From the NCBI RefSeq assembly GCF_023856365.1, contig NC_064534.1, positions 12,606,536 through 12,670,535 on the forward strand: DNA of 64,000 bases, given 5' to 3'. The notes below the pieces were generated by a model. That model searched no databases and was not told the DNA's origin. It saw only the letters and a program-made list of their open reading frames with translations. Source of the DNA: Brienomyrus brachyistius. Taxonomy: Eukaryota > Chordata > Actinopteri > Osteoglossiformes > Mormyridae. Positions 47,401-57,529 of this stretch are shown here, in pieces. The stretch's first letter is position 1. Each line of letters begins with the position of its first letter. A program made the position numbers and the translations under genes.

Positions 47401-48630
47401 CCGGCTGCCCTACCCACCAGGCCTACACCGCAAATGCAGGAAGAAACCTTCCCAGTGTAGCAGCCAGACTACAAAGGTAACGGCAACGCTATCCTCACAA
47501 TGAAGACTAGGTGTTGGAGTGCATGTTAAGTGCTCAAGCGGGGACCCGGAGCGAGCTGCTCAAACCGAGCATGTGCAGACTGGGCACGCTTGAGTGGGGC
47601 GGGACTGGTGAGCTGGTGAACACAGCGCTGCCCGACAGCTCCACCTACAGTCAGCATGCGGGAGTTCAAACGGGACGCTCTGGTTCTGTCTGTCACTCCT
47701 GGAGGAGGGTCCTACCTGGCAGGCAGGTGCACTCGTAGGTGGAGTCACCCTTCTGGGACGCAGGTGCCCCCGTTGTGGCCACGGAGATTGGGCTGCGAGG
47801 GCAGGTAGGGGCCTCGCAGTGCACGCCCGTGTACTCCTGGGGGCAGTTGCAGTGGTAGGAGCCCACCTGGTTGATGCACACACCCCCGTTTTTTGCAGGG
47901 GGAGGGACTCAGGGCGCACTCATTCACGTCCTGCTTGCAGGTCTGGCCCGTAAAGAATGGAGTGCAGGTGCAGATGTAATGGGATTCGAATGGGGTGCAC
48001 TGGCCCCATTGGCACAGGGGTTCGAGGCACATGGGTCTGCTTGCTGACATTGTTTGCCTAAGAAAGGACCAGGAGGGCATACTGGGTATTAAACAAGTTG
48101 ATTTCATTATCACACATCCATCCATCCATCCATCCATCCACCCATCCATCCATCCATCCATCCATCACCCATCCAGCTTTGCAGTTGGGTGGCAGCAGGA
48201 AAACCCCAAAAACATGGCAAGAACATCCAGATTCCAGGGGCCACAACACTCCAGTGGTGATGCAATCACGCCACATAAATTAGTCAGTATGCTGATGCTT
48301 TGAGCTGTATCATATTACACAATCCAGAGAAGAACAGCGCCCCCCAGTGGCCGGGCCTGATCCATACCTGACCACCCTGGCGGGCAGCGACACCTGTACT
48401 CCTTGAGGCTGACGAGGTCGCAGGTGCCGCCATTGCGGCAGGGGGCGCTGACGCACGCATTGTGGGTGGGGGTCAGGCACAGGCGGTCGGAGAATCCCAG
48501 CCGGCAGGAGCAGGCGAAGTCGACGGTGTTGTCGCGGACGAGCGCCCGGCACGTCCCGCCGTTCTTGCACGGTGAGTAGATGCAGGGGTTGGGAAACTGG
48601 CAGCGGCTCCCCACAAAACTGTCTGGGCAT
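31060..48630 (-). CDS. notch1: Notch1 receptor, exons 3-34 of 34; exons 1-2 not found; frame broken in exons 4, 5 and 17
   Basis: Notch1 is the Delta/Jagged receptor. It is cleaved at S1, S2 and S3 to release an intracellular domain that acts with CSL in the nucleus. Exons 3 to 34: 48368-48630, 47716-48057, 47058-47185, 46738-46971, 46481-46636, 46201-46386, 45952-46065, 44787-44900, 44462-44686, 44266-44376, 42681-42873, 42429-42574, 42188-42301, 41443-41562, 40968-41121, 40630-40858, 40195-40396, 39947-40100, 39634-39818, 39329-39461, 38938-39195, 38728-38840, 38063-38634, 37160-37573, 36889-37037, 35819-36032, 35388-35478, 34674-34833, 32956-33254, 32716-32863, 32511-32608, 31060-32424. 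The exon count matches human NOTCH1, all with GT-AG ends and consistent phases. The 7,384 bases encode about 2,460 residues. Sequence and a full transactivation/PEST tail fit Notch1 rather than Notch2 or 3. Whether it is the a or b ohnologue cannot be told. Confidence 0.97.
32511..34833 (-). CDS. notch1: notch1 ankyrin repeat domain (exons 30-33)
   Basis: Exon 30 (34674-34833) holds [16 protein letters not shown] and [20 protein letters not shown]. Exons 31 (32956-33254), 32 (32716-32863) and 33 (32511-32608) encode the ankyrin repeats, with [70 protein letters not shown] and [20 protein letters not shown]. These bind CSL and Mastermind. The intron between exons 30 and 31 contains a Tc1/mariner relic and a hexanucleotide repeat. 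Conservation is very high and the frame intact. Confidence 0.97.
33305..33347 (+). repeat. (ACACGC)n microsatellite
   Basis: About six to seven copies of a hexanucleotide, in the notch1 intron between exons 30 and 31. Confidence 0.9.
33781..34310 (+). mobile_element. Tc1/mariner transposon relic, internally deleted
   Basis: The left end after a TA is agctctggaaaaaattgaga then ccac. The right end in reverse complement is cagctctgggaaaaattaat then tgaccac, and it is also flanked by TA. These are matching terminal inverted repeats. Around 34020-34190 the plus strand reads in one frame as a Tc1-like DNA-binding segment ([20 protein letters not shown], then [20 protein letters not shown]). The catalytic DDE part is missing, so it cannot move by itself. 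It lies in notch1 intron 30, opposite in orientation to the gene. Confidence 0.85.
35165..35270 (+). mobile_element. Retroelement end fragment
   Basis: A stuttering caaatcaaatcaaatcactt followed by ttatcgtcacgtcac is a common fish repeat end. It lies in the notch1 intron between exons 29 and 30. Confidence 0.4.
35388..36032 (-). CDS. notch1: notch1 transmembrane helix, S3 site and RAM region (exons 28-29)
   Basis: Exon 28 (35819-36032) encodes a short juxtamembrane stretch, the helix [19 protein letters not shown], and the stop-transfer [10 protein letters not shown]. The RAM CSL-binding motif LWFPEGF and the basic KKKRRE nuclear signal follow. Exon 29 (35388-35478) continues RAM. Aligned from SRKR, the residue at the S3 P1' position (Val1744 in mouse) is Met here (codon 35941-35943). 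Confidence 0.95.
36889..38634 (-). CDS. notch1: notch1 EGF35-36 and negative regulatory region (LNR-A/B/C, HD, S1 and S2 sites; exons 25-27)
   Basis: Exon 25 (38063-38634) ends the EGF array and holds LNR-A and LNR-B; Cys-rich units with [13 protein letters not shown] and [13 protein letters not shown] are visible. Exon 26 (37160-37573) gives LNR-C ([13 protein letters not shown]), then the HD domain with [18 protein letters not shown]. The furin S1 site is RRRRELDQM near its end. Exon 27 (36889-37037) finishes HD with [12 protein letters not shown] and [16 protein letters not shown]. The S2 metalloprotease region precedes the membrane helix in exon 28. All features needed for autoinhibition are present and the frame is open. 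Confidence 0.95.
37850..38045 (+). repeat. Degenerate (GGAT/GGAC)n tetranucleotide repeat
   Basis: Irregular copies of tggatgga, tggacaga and similar fill the notch1 intron beside exon 25, ending about 17 bases before its donor end. Confidence 0.8.
38728..46971 (-). CDS. notch1: notch1 EGF8-36 ligand-binding and calcium-binding EGF array (exons 6-24 and start of 25)
   Basis: A continuous series of six-cysteine EGF repeats, many with the calcium-binding start D/N-x-D/N-E-C. Exon 8 (46201-46386) encodes EGF11-12, the core Delta/Jagged contact. EGF12 contains CRNDATC, which keeps the O-fucosylation Thr in the C2-xxxx-S/T-C3 site and is preceded by DVNEC. Exon sizes are those of other vertebrate Notch1 genes. 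Exon 17 (40968-41121) carries a one-base insertion in a C8 run (41038-41045, G8 in the gene); the exon is 154 bases where 153 keeps frame. The remaining exons translate without interruption. Intron 16 is largely a minisatellite. EGF35-36 continue into exon 25. Confidence 0.93.
41148..41396 (+). repeat. 11-bp minisatellite (GATACAGTGYT) in notch1 intron 16
   Basis: About 22 copies of an 11-base unit with variants (gatacagtgct, gatacagtgtt, gatacaatgct, tatacagtgct), often alternating as a 22-base dimer. It occupies 249 of the 321 intron bases. It begins 26 bases from the start of exon 17 and ends 46 bases from exon 16. Confidence 0.95.
47058..48630 (-). CDS. notch1: notch1 EGF2-7 segment (exons 3-5), with frame-breaking indels
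   Basis: Exon 3 (48368-48630) is intact and encodes EGF2-3, with [18 protein letters not shown]. Exon 4 (47716-48057) encodes EGF4-6 but only if the frame is changed four times: one G too few at about 48003-48006, one A too many at 47889-47894, one base missing near 47808-47811, and one extra base near 47748-47750. The net change is zero. Two expected EGF6 cysteines are also absent. Exon 5 (47058-47185) encodes EGF7 with a 5-base tandem duplication (gatgt twice, 47149-47158); it is 128 bases where 123 would keep frame. The recognisable pieces on both sides of each break ([42 protein letters not shown]) show what the exons should encode. The likeliest cause is consensus error. Confidence 0.85.
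48116..48175 (+). repeat. (ATCC)n microsatellite
   Basis: About 13-14 units with two interruptions, in the notch1 intron between exons 3 and 4. Confidence 0.95.
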
Positions 48631-50486
48631 CTAGGGAGAATGGGGCGGTTGGACGTGGTTAGACCAGCGCCGAATTACCCCCCCCCCCGTCCACGGAGGA
48701 GGACGATCGCTGCAGAACCTCAAGGTTCCACAGGTTACGACTATACCGATTTCATTCACGTGCGTTTTGAAGTTTGGCATTCCACTGTCTCGAGGCCGTG
48801 TAAACAAAAAATATATCAGCATACCACATGAGTACAACCCGCCGACACCCACCGCCCTAAAAATGTTTGCTCGGGTTGAGTGAGTCTGCCTCGTCAGCCT
48901 GTTTAATGATTAGCGGTCGTCTCACTGGCCGTCGGCAAACAGCATGCGTGCTGAGCCCTGCCGCAGGTCTGCCATCCACCGGCCACCGTTTCCTGTCATA
49001 TTTCCTGTGAGCGCCCACCCCCCCCCCCCCCCCACCCCAATCCCCACCAAGCCCTGCGGGCAGGATCATCGCTGACAGCGGCCTCCAGTGCCAGCCCATA
49101 ATAACACAGCTTCAAAGGGTCCGGGAAAAATGCCCCACGTGGGGGACTAAGCCTTTCAGGGGGGTGTTTGCCATTCTGTCGTAAGCCCATAATTCGGAGA
49201 TAATGTGCGGCGTTTGGCCCGTGGAGCCGTACATTTACACACGGCACTGAGCTCGAAGGAAAGGGGGAGAAAGGGCCATGCCTGTCGTACCTCAACATCC
49301 CCCCACAAATTACACTCTACTTATCAGCAAAGCCACTGCATACAACCCTAATGCCACACATCCTCATCAGGCTTGGTCACTGGAGGCCGGGGGGGCCTGA
49401 ATCACTTCCTGGGAGGGGATCTGAGGCAGAGCACCAAAGTCACACAAACACGATCTGTTCCAACAACCTGCGGCCGAGATCTTTTACAGGACAAGGGTCT
49501 GGTTCCTTAACCGGGAGATTTAAAAGCTCATCTCTCTAAATGACTCTACATATTTAGTGGGCAAGTGCATAACAATATACTTTCCTACCACAAATGAAGG
49601 CCTTTCATACCACGGCCTTTAAATAAACCCCCTGCCCCCCAAGAACATTATACCCTTTAACATTCTGCAGTGACGCACAATTCAACACCGGCCCTTTAAA
49701 CCATCACAGCTGGCTGACGTACGATTCATTGTCGTGTCCCACACAAAGGCCCGCCTGGCTCGGCGGCCAGGGACGCCCTTTGCAGGCTCCGGCATCAGGC
49801 AGGGCCGTCGCGGTCACCACCACGAGCGAGGGCTCGGGCTGAGATTAAGTCAGGCTCCACTACTACAGAAGAGCACAGCTGTGTAAAAGAAAAGCAGGCA
49901 CTGTAGATAAAGAGCGTGCTAAGCAAACAAAAGCTCACAACAACAATAATATCCTACTTGAAAGATGGGGTGGAACACGGGAGAAAAAAAGGCTTCAAAA
50001 AAGGGCAGTGAACAAACACCCTCACACTGTCTATGTTCTTCACCCCACAGGGCAGTACGACCCTTGGAAGGAGGGTGGGGGGCATTATTACAATGTGTCT
50101 CCTGGGGATCATGATGCCTCCCCAGCAAAAGAAAATACCCTGCTGGCCTCTTTGAGTAAAGTTATATATATATAAAAAAAACACATGTTCCGGGGCACCG
50201 TGCCAGCAATCTGAATTTAATGCTCGTTGTCGCCGATGCCAGAGGGGGCAGCATTGAGCAAGCAGCATCGGTGTGGCGTCCACCCCCCAAAGCAAGTCTG
50301 GGCAGCGGCAGGGACCCGGGCCAAAACAGTGTCGCCACACTATCTCTCATATGAAGGGTCTGGGGGGGGTGGGGGCGCAGAGGCAGACCGCGGGCATGTG
50401 CCAGCGTCGTAACGGGCATTAAAAATAATTCCACAGCACGCAAAGCATGCGTCCGAACACACAGGGAAGGGGCATGCCAGCAGAGG

Positions 50487-50489
<3 letters not shown>

Positions 50490-50538
<49 letters not shown>
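50490..50538 (+). repeat. (TG)n microsatellite
   Basis: About 24 uninterrupted TG units. Long alternating purine-pyrimidine runs of this kind are often polymorphic. Confidence 0.95.
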
Positions 50539-50539
<1 letters not shown>

Positions 50540-50804
50540 TGCGGGGGGAGAGGGGGTGTAAGGGCTCCCAGATTGGCCAGAGGAAGCAGGTGCGCATATT
50601 AATGAGGGAATGGCAGCTGCTCGCCACAGTGACCCCCCCTCGCCCCCCCGGCTCCCATCCCGCCCCCCCAGTCCCCCAGAGAATGAGGAGCGAGGTCCAG
50701 CAGGCGGCTGAATGGCATCCCCACCGCCAGGCCCTTTTGTCCCTGCGTCTTCCCGAGGCGGCTGCAGGCTGCAGGCTGCCACGCGGGAACTATGCTTTCA
50801 GACA

Positions 50805-50890
50805 TCGCCCCCCCTCGCCCCCCCATCCACCCCCCCTCGCCCCCCCTCACCCCCCCTCGCCCCCCCCTCGCCCCCCCCCCCGCCCCCCTT
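50805..50890 (-). repeat. C-rich tract (G-rich on minus strand)
   Basis: Repeated blocks of six to nine C separated by tcg, tca or atcca. The minus strand has many GGGGGG runs a few bases apart, which is a strong G-quadruplex pattern. It lies in the upstream part of notch1. Confidence 0.8.
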
Positions 50891-51004
50891 TCAGTCCTTT
50901 CCCCTTATCCAACTTGCTCGAGCCCCTTCAGTCTCCACCTTCCCCTCTGGCCACCAGCTTCACACCTCCCTCAAACTTTCAAGGCCCCCCCCGAATAAGG
51001 TGTG

Positions 51005-51104
51005 CCACATCCAGGCCACATCCAGGCCACATCGAGGCCACATCCAGGCCACATCCAGGCCACATCGAGGCCACATCCAGGCCACATCCAGGCCACATCC
51101 CCCC
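51005..51104 (+). repeat. 11-bp tandem repeat with 33-bp higher-order period
   Basis: Eight copies plus a partial ninth of CCACATCCAGG. Every third unit carries cgagg instead of ccagg (units 3 and 6), so the true period is 33 bases. It is not coding, although it is open in several frames. Confidence 0.9.
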
Positions 51105-51374
51105 ACTGTATTGTGCTGAAAAGGGACCCCGTTTGTCCATAAGAGCGGCTCCACCTTAAATCTGTCCTTAAAGGGAGTCTTTCAGAGGCCCGAAGCTGGA
51201 GGGACGTTAGAATTCCTTCCAAATCTTTTTACAGCCCCCCCCCCCAAACCCCCCCGAACCCCCAGCCCAAAAATCCATGACACACTCAAAGACAGGCAGT
51301 TGTACTTCAGAGAGTCACAAACAAAGAAAAGCCGTAAGCTCTACAGCGGTACCTCAACTCCCCCAGCTGGGCTC

Positions 51375-51396
51375 CGGGGGGGGGGGGGGGGGGGGG
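51375..51396 (+). repeat. Poly(G) run
   Basis: About 21 consecutive G. Homopolymers of this length are prone to sequencing error. Confidence 0.9.
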
Positions 51397-52924
51397 CCAC
51401 AATGAAAGGCAGCCCCCCCCTCCCACAAAGAGCCAGTGAAGTGCTGAGACACAGTGCTCAGAAGGTGCTCTTTTTAAAGTTAACAATTCAAACCAGTTGG
51501 GGGGGGCGGTACCCAGCAGGGCTACGGCGGGGGCACATTTAACCACAACATGGCCAGGGGGGGTCCAGGAAGAGCAGCAGCCCCCATGCAGGGACTCTGC
51601 TGATCATGCAGCATTTGTCACAGACCAGTGGTCCCATTGTCTTCTGCGTCACATTGGGATCTCCCAATCACGACCCCCCCCGCCCCCCCCCCGTCGGCCT
51701 CGGCAACAGGTCCGCGCCAGCTCTGCAATGTGGCAGCACAGCTGTTTTCTTATGACCTCTGACTCCGACTCTGCCCCCCCACAAGCCAAGCTGAGTTGAC
51801 CTGCCATCTGCCACCCAGGACACACGCATGCACAATAAAGAGCGTCTCTGCCCTGAATGTGGGACCTAAAAATCCCCCCACAAAGTGTCCTCATGACTGG
51901 GGGGGTAAGCGCGTCACAGATGCTGCCCGGACCCCTCACATCACAGCCAGACCAAAACGGGAGGTGGTGGTGGGGGGGTCGCTTCTTTGATACTGCATTT
52001 AGTGTTGGGGTTCAGGCTCCCAGTTTTGGATCACACTGGGAAAATTCTGCATTTGTAATATTTGTAAACATCTTCACTTCTGTAGGACAGGACAGCAGGA
52101 GGTTCATAACACGGCAGCAGATGTTACTACTGGACGTCTGGGAAAGTCTCTGCACCGTGTGACCAAGCAGAGTGCAGCCCAGCCCACGGGCCAAAGTGTT
52201 CTACCATAAGGAGACCATGGGAAAGTGCAGCTCTCTCGGGATGGAGCCATGCAGGAGGCGGAGTGCATGCATGCGGCTCAGCCTTTAGCGGCTGGGGATC
52301 CTCAGTGGTTTATTAGGCAAGTAAGTATCCTCAGATGCAGGGGTGAAGATCTGTGCAGCCCCAGGACCGAATACTGAAAATCAACAGATTGATTTCCAAC
52401 CCTAAACTGAACAGGAGGGGCAAAAATCTGTGCTACACTGAGTTTACCCAAGCAAGAGTGAGTGTAATGATATTTCACAGAGCTGACAAGCTGCAAAGTG
52501 GGGATTTGACAGATTTGTGGCTTCTGTTGACCCACGGCAAACTAACTTTTTGATCGTAACACTAAATGATTTGATTTACTCGTTGGATTAGCCTGCGGCG
52601 CACAAACACGCCTGCGTGTTTTTTTTTAGCACCTGTCCCTGAAGAGCTCTCGCCTTCTGGTTACAGCCAAATGGCAGAGAGAAAGGGAAGGGGGTGGGGG
52701 GGAAGAAAACACTGGTAATGACGAGGACGGCAGAATGGACCGTCAAGCCGAGTCACTGAGAGTGTCACCTGCTCGACTGCTTTGTGTGGAGCCGCGGACA
52801 GATGGCTGAGCGCTGTAAAGCCCAAAGAAAACCGCGCCTCGTGTTTTGTGCTCGACTTTCTCCCTGGCCAGCTGTACACACACACACACACAGACACACA
52901 CACAAGTGGTTCCTCAGCTTGCTA

Positions 52925-53424
52925 NNNNNNNNNNNNNNNNNNNNNNNNNNNNNNNNNNNNNNNNNNNNNNNNNNNNNNNNNNNNNNNNNNNNNNNNNNNN
53001 NNNNNNNNNNNNNNNNNNNNNNNNNNNNNNNNNNNNNNNNNNNNNNNNNNNNNNNNNNNNNNNNNNNNNNNNNNNNNNNNNNNNNNNNNNNNNNNNNNNN
53101 NNNNNNNNNNNNNNNNNNNNNNNNNNNNNNNNNNNNNNNNNNNNNNNNNNNNNNNNNNNNNNNNNNNNNNNNNNNNNNNNNNNNNNNNNNNNNNNNNNNN
53201 NNNNNNNNNNNNNNNNNNNNNNNNNNNNNNNNNNNNNNNNNNNNNNNNNNNNNNNNNNNNNNNNNNNNNNNNNNNNNNNNNNNNNNNNNNNNNNNNNNNN
53301 NNNNNNNNNNNNNNNNNNNNNNNNNNNNNNNNNNNNNNNNNNNNNNNNNNNNNNNNNNNNNNNNNNNNNNNNNNNNNNNNNNNNNNNNNNNNNNNNNNNN
53401 NNNNNNNNNNNNNNNNNNNNNNNN
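52925..53424. other. Assembly gap (500 N)
   Basis: Exactly 500 N, a customary placeholder size, so the true gap length is unknown. It follows a CA repeat at 52871-52903. Missing notch1 5' exons could be inside. Confidence 0.99.
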
Positions 53425-55415
53425 GTTCTAGAACCACGTCCAAGTGTTCCAGATTAAGAATGTTTAACACATAGGGCGATGCAGTGGAAGCTCTGTCCCT
53501 GCGAGGGACAGTGCCGGGTTCCAGCCTAATGACCGAATGGCTAAAATATGTGGAACATTTCGACGCTCTCTGCAGTTCAGATCCACACGAATCCAGTGCA
53601 GATATAAGAGGGAGCTGCATATAATAAACCCACTCTGCCCCCACCAATTTTCATCACAGAGCCCCTTCTGCAAAAAACTAAGAAACGCCAGTGAAAATCT
53701 GAAAAAGCTTTAAGAGGCCAGTCATGACTCAGAGCTGAGCCACTGGCCCACAGGTGCAGATGCACTGAGACAAAACCAAGTAGCTTTCGATCTCAACCGC
53801 AGTGAAGAAACACCGGATGCTACGAAAAGGGGCTGCAAAGAGGAATGAACTAAACATGCCTTTGAATATACCGGGAAATTACGACTTCAAATAAAAACAG
53901 GAGTAAAATATCTAAGGATTCAGCCCAGAACACAAAGCGCGTGACACGAAACACAGGAAGCTTCTAACCCGCATCTTATAACATGGCGGTTGCTCGTGCT
54001 TGGGTAGCAAAACAGTCCGAGTAACTTAGTGGGGTTGGGGGAATGCATCACAGGGGTGCTAAAAGCTGCAAGGCTACAAAGAATCAATCAGAATGCGATC
54101 ATTTCAAAGCAAGTCACTGAGAACTGGACAGCAACACTACCGACACGCGTTAACTGCGTTAACACAACCCTACAGCAAAGGGTTTCTTCTTTTGCAACAG
54201 GATAGTTTGCAAAGGATCTTATCAAACCTGCTTTGAAAAACACAGAGCAATGAAAACACAAACAGTTCAAGTACATCATGCTGTAGCCAATTCTACTGTG
54301 GTTTCTGGGGACTCTGATGCAACTAGAAACATCTGGCAGGGGGGAGGGACGGGGTTTGCACTGAGGGACATGACGAGGCAGTCGGGTCATGTCAGACACT
54401 GCTCGCTGAAACCTCTCACCCCAACGAGCGGAGTAAATGCTCCCCAAAAACTACGCGAGAGAACATTGTAGAAGCAGCAGGTGCAAACAGCACACATTAC
54501 GACTTCACTGTAAAAAATCCACATTAAAAACATCAAAGACTTTCTCACGTGCGTGATGAACAGATTGAGCCACACATTGAAATGCTTACGACAGAGCTTG
54601 TGTAAACGTTACTCAGAGAGACAGATTTATATTTTTGAAAGTATTGAACACAATGCAGTTAGAAGAGTGACATTAAAAAAATCACCAATTTCTTTATTGC
54701 AGTTCTTGAAAACAGGAGGGCCACGAGCTTGACAGAAGAATCTAGAGCTGCAGTAAGGATTCATGAAAAGACTTGTTACTGGGCACCGAGGGAGCAATGA
54801 GACAGCAGAGTGCTGGGAAGGGAGTTATTAATTCAGACGTGTAGAGACAGATAACAATGTCACAACCAAAAGCATTTCGGTGGGATTCCCGTCCATGAAT
54901 GTGCTGGATATAGACGACAGATTCTTTTGGGGTCTAAAGGCACAGACACCTGTACAGGAACGTGGCTCTTTTACTCGTGGGGCACCACACTATCAGTCTA
55001 TAATCCCATGTGCAAAACAGGATATACCCCATGCACACGTGACGTGGCGGCAGGATGTTCTGGTTCCGTCTGATACGAAACTCTTCTCAAAAGGCTAGAC
55101 ACGTTAGTCGCTACTTCCGTTAAAGATTCAACGTACCAGAAGTGTTACACTTAAACATGCAAAAATGCTATATTCAAAACAGGGAAAACGGAAGATCGTA
55201 CAATAATTGTGAAACTCGTCTAATATGTTACCATAACACTAAAATATTTATATAGATCATAATACTAGACAACGGCAACCATGATTACTTAGGGCGTTCG
55301 ATCGATATTTAAACTGTTACAACCTTATTTAACCAGTGACCTCTCCCAGCCAAAGACAGACAGTTTAGGTAGTTGCATAAGTATGGCTTGGAAAAAAAAA
55401 AAAAAATTAAACTGG

Positions 55416-55500
55416 CATCCGATCCAGGGAGCCCCTCTGCCTGGTACCATGTGCTTCCTGAGGTAGGCTGCAGGTTCACCACAACCCTGGACTAGAAAAG
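55416..55500 (+). mobile_element. SINE body fragment
   Basis: The phrases actggcatccgatccaggga and gtgcttcctgaggtaggctg match the body of the fish SINE family seen at 9763-10118 and 25825-26160. The tRNA-like head is absent. Confidence 0.5.
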
Positions 55501-57038
55501 CCACTGTTGACCCTGTGCAAAGCTATAACCCAAATTTCTACCCAAATTATAGGGCTGTCAAAAAGTAAACAGCAAGGAAGTATGTTGAAGAATCAGATTT
55601 GACTGCTGTGCACTTGTGCAACAATAAACTGAGTAAAGTACAAATTCCAACAATCATTAAAAAAAAACAAGTATGTATGAAACAACTCATGGCAAAAACA
55701 ATGCTTCTATGCATCACAGTAAACCCAGACTTATCTGATGAAACTTATCGTGGTACTGGGATCTTTCCCAGTTAGAAATTATGCTTCTTTCCTTTCTTCA
55801 CATCTACTTGACCAAAAAGTAAATAAATGCCAGAAATGGGCAGTGGGCAGAATTCCAAACCCATTTAGGGTAAGACGTTTCCATGGCAGGAGAACGTTAA
55901 CATCACAATGACAGAACAACTTGAAGCCAAAACACTGGAAGCGTGTGTATGTTCATGTGTGAGTCCTGCAGCTCTTAAAGCAGGACCACAAAAGCAACAC
56001 ATTAAATATGAATTAGCTGTGCACAGAACCCAAGGGACACTGAGAAAGACATTGTAGAAACAACTGGTAATCATTTGGGAGTTCCTAATGTTATCTGTGC
56101 TCAGATACTGCAGAAAGTATAGGAAAATTCTGACAATTAAAAGGTAAAAAATCATATGCAAATGGTTAAGTTCCCTTTCTGCCCTTCAGAAATGGTGCAG
56201 GTTTAACAACCAGCTGCGCATTCAACTCCAATGATTACAGACAGCAGCCTTACCAAGCGCCACAGCAACCCTATACCAATTTTCAGGCATTTACGTTTTA
56301 GCAGGTCTGCCGGTGTCCAAAACCTAAAACCGAGGTGCTATGGCCGCACTGGGGGAAGTTTGCCAATATCGAAAAGGTACAAGCGGACATCGCTCACTAG
56401 CTGGCACTGGTTACCAGCTCATTCGCCTCAGCAAATTAAAGCCAGTCGGTGTCGAGACAGAGAAGATGGAGAAGACTGAGAACAATTACATGCACTGACC
56501 CTGAGCTCCCAGCGCTTGCGCCCAGGCAACGAGGAATCCAGTCAGCCGAGCAACAGGCAGAACTCTCTCCTTCAGACGCACAATCTGCTCACAAGGAGGA
56601 AAGACGAAAGAGGGGGCGTGGCCAAGCACAAGGAAACACCACTGTGTGCCTAGAGGAGAAAAGAAAAGACCAACGCACTACTAATTCTAATGATTTCAGG
56701 TCAAAAGACACCACTAAAAAAAACCTGCATGGACCACAGTCACTACACAGTGACTAATGAACATGTGGACCTGCATCAAGGGTGCCGTCAGTTGACGCAG
56801 ACCAGGGGTGGCGATGATGCTACACACACAGACCCCAAGCTAATAAGAGCCGATTTCCAAAATACGTCAGAGCTACACTCAAGAACATGTGTGTGGCCCA
56901 GATAAACTTCAGTTGCTACAGCGGATTTTAAAAAGGGCATAACATGCACCTCAATACTCAGAAATCAGTAAAGAAATGAGATGACAAATGTTTTGTGAAT
57001 TAGACTTTTCTTGGTAAATATCTTTTCTGTGTGTATCT

Positions 57039-57050
57039 GTGTGTGTGTGT

Positions 57051-57081
<31 letters not shown>

Positions 57082-57088
57082 GGGGGGG
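57039..57088 (+). repeat. (GT)n followed by poly(G)
   Basis: About 13 GT units run directly into 24 consecutive G. A second compound homopolymer, 20 C then 23 A, is at 57500-57542. Confidence 0.9.
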
Positions 57089-57498
57089 TCGGTACCACAC
57101 TTTACTGACACATCTGATATTCTCCTCACTTGGTTTTATCCGGTCACATGTTTTAATTCAAACATGCCTCCATATGGTTTTGATTTTTGTTAATCTAGCT
57201 TGAACCTAAATCAGGAATAATTACATTAAACTCACCATAAAAGGATGAATACTAAATACAAATCATTCACAAGTCTTCCTTAAAGCCTGAACAGACATCC
57301 AGAATGTGCAATAATTACAGATTTACAAAGTATTGCAAAAAGATTTGCTATGTGAACGTACATAGAATTACGGATTACTATACCCAAAGTGACTGATTAG
57401 GCTTGAGGCGGGGCTACTCAAACGAGTCAGAACTATGAGAGAGAGTCTGCTGATATACGGGCCGCTAATGATGACCCAGTATTTCCACACTGATAAGC

Positions 57499-57529
<31 letters not shown>

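Larger units (their letters stand above)
48631..52924. other. notch1: Probable notch1 intron 2, no exon recognised
   Basis: It follows the acceptor of notch1 exon 3 (48631-48634). I searched the minus strand for the EGF1 exon and a signal-peptide exon and found neither. The block is GC- and C-rich between about 50600 and 51800, with several low-complexity runs annotated separately. The open frames here come from those runs. Confidence 0.5.

Noticed and set aside
50494..51159. 221-codon plus-strand frame with Pro-rich and repeated HIQATSRP content
   Set aside because: Its length comes from the TG run, the C-rich tract and the 11-bp repeat; no homology, no splice context.
52782..53647. Four long open frames crossing the N run (three on plus, one on minus)
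   Set aside because: They are open only because N cannot encode a stop; both flanks lack coding character.
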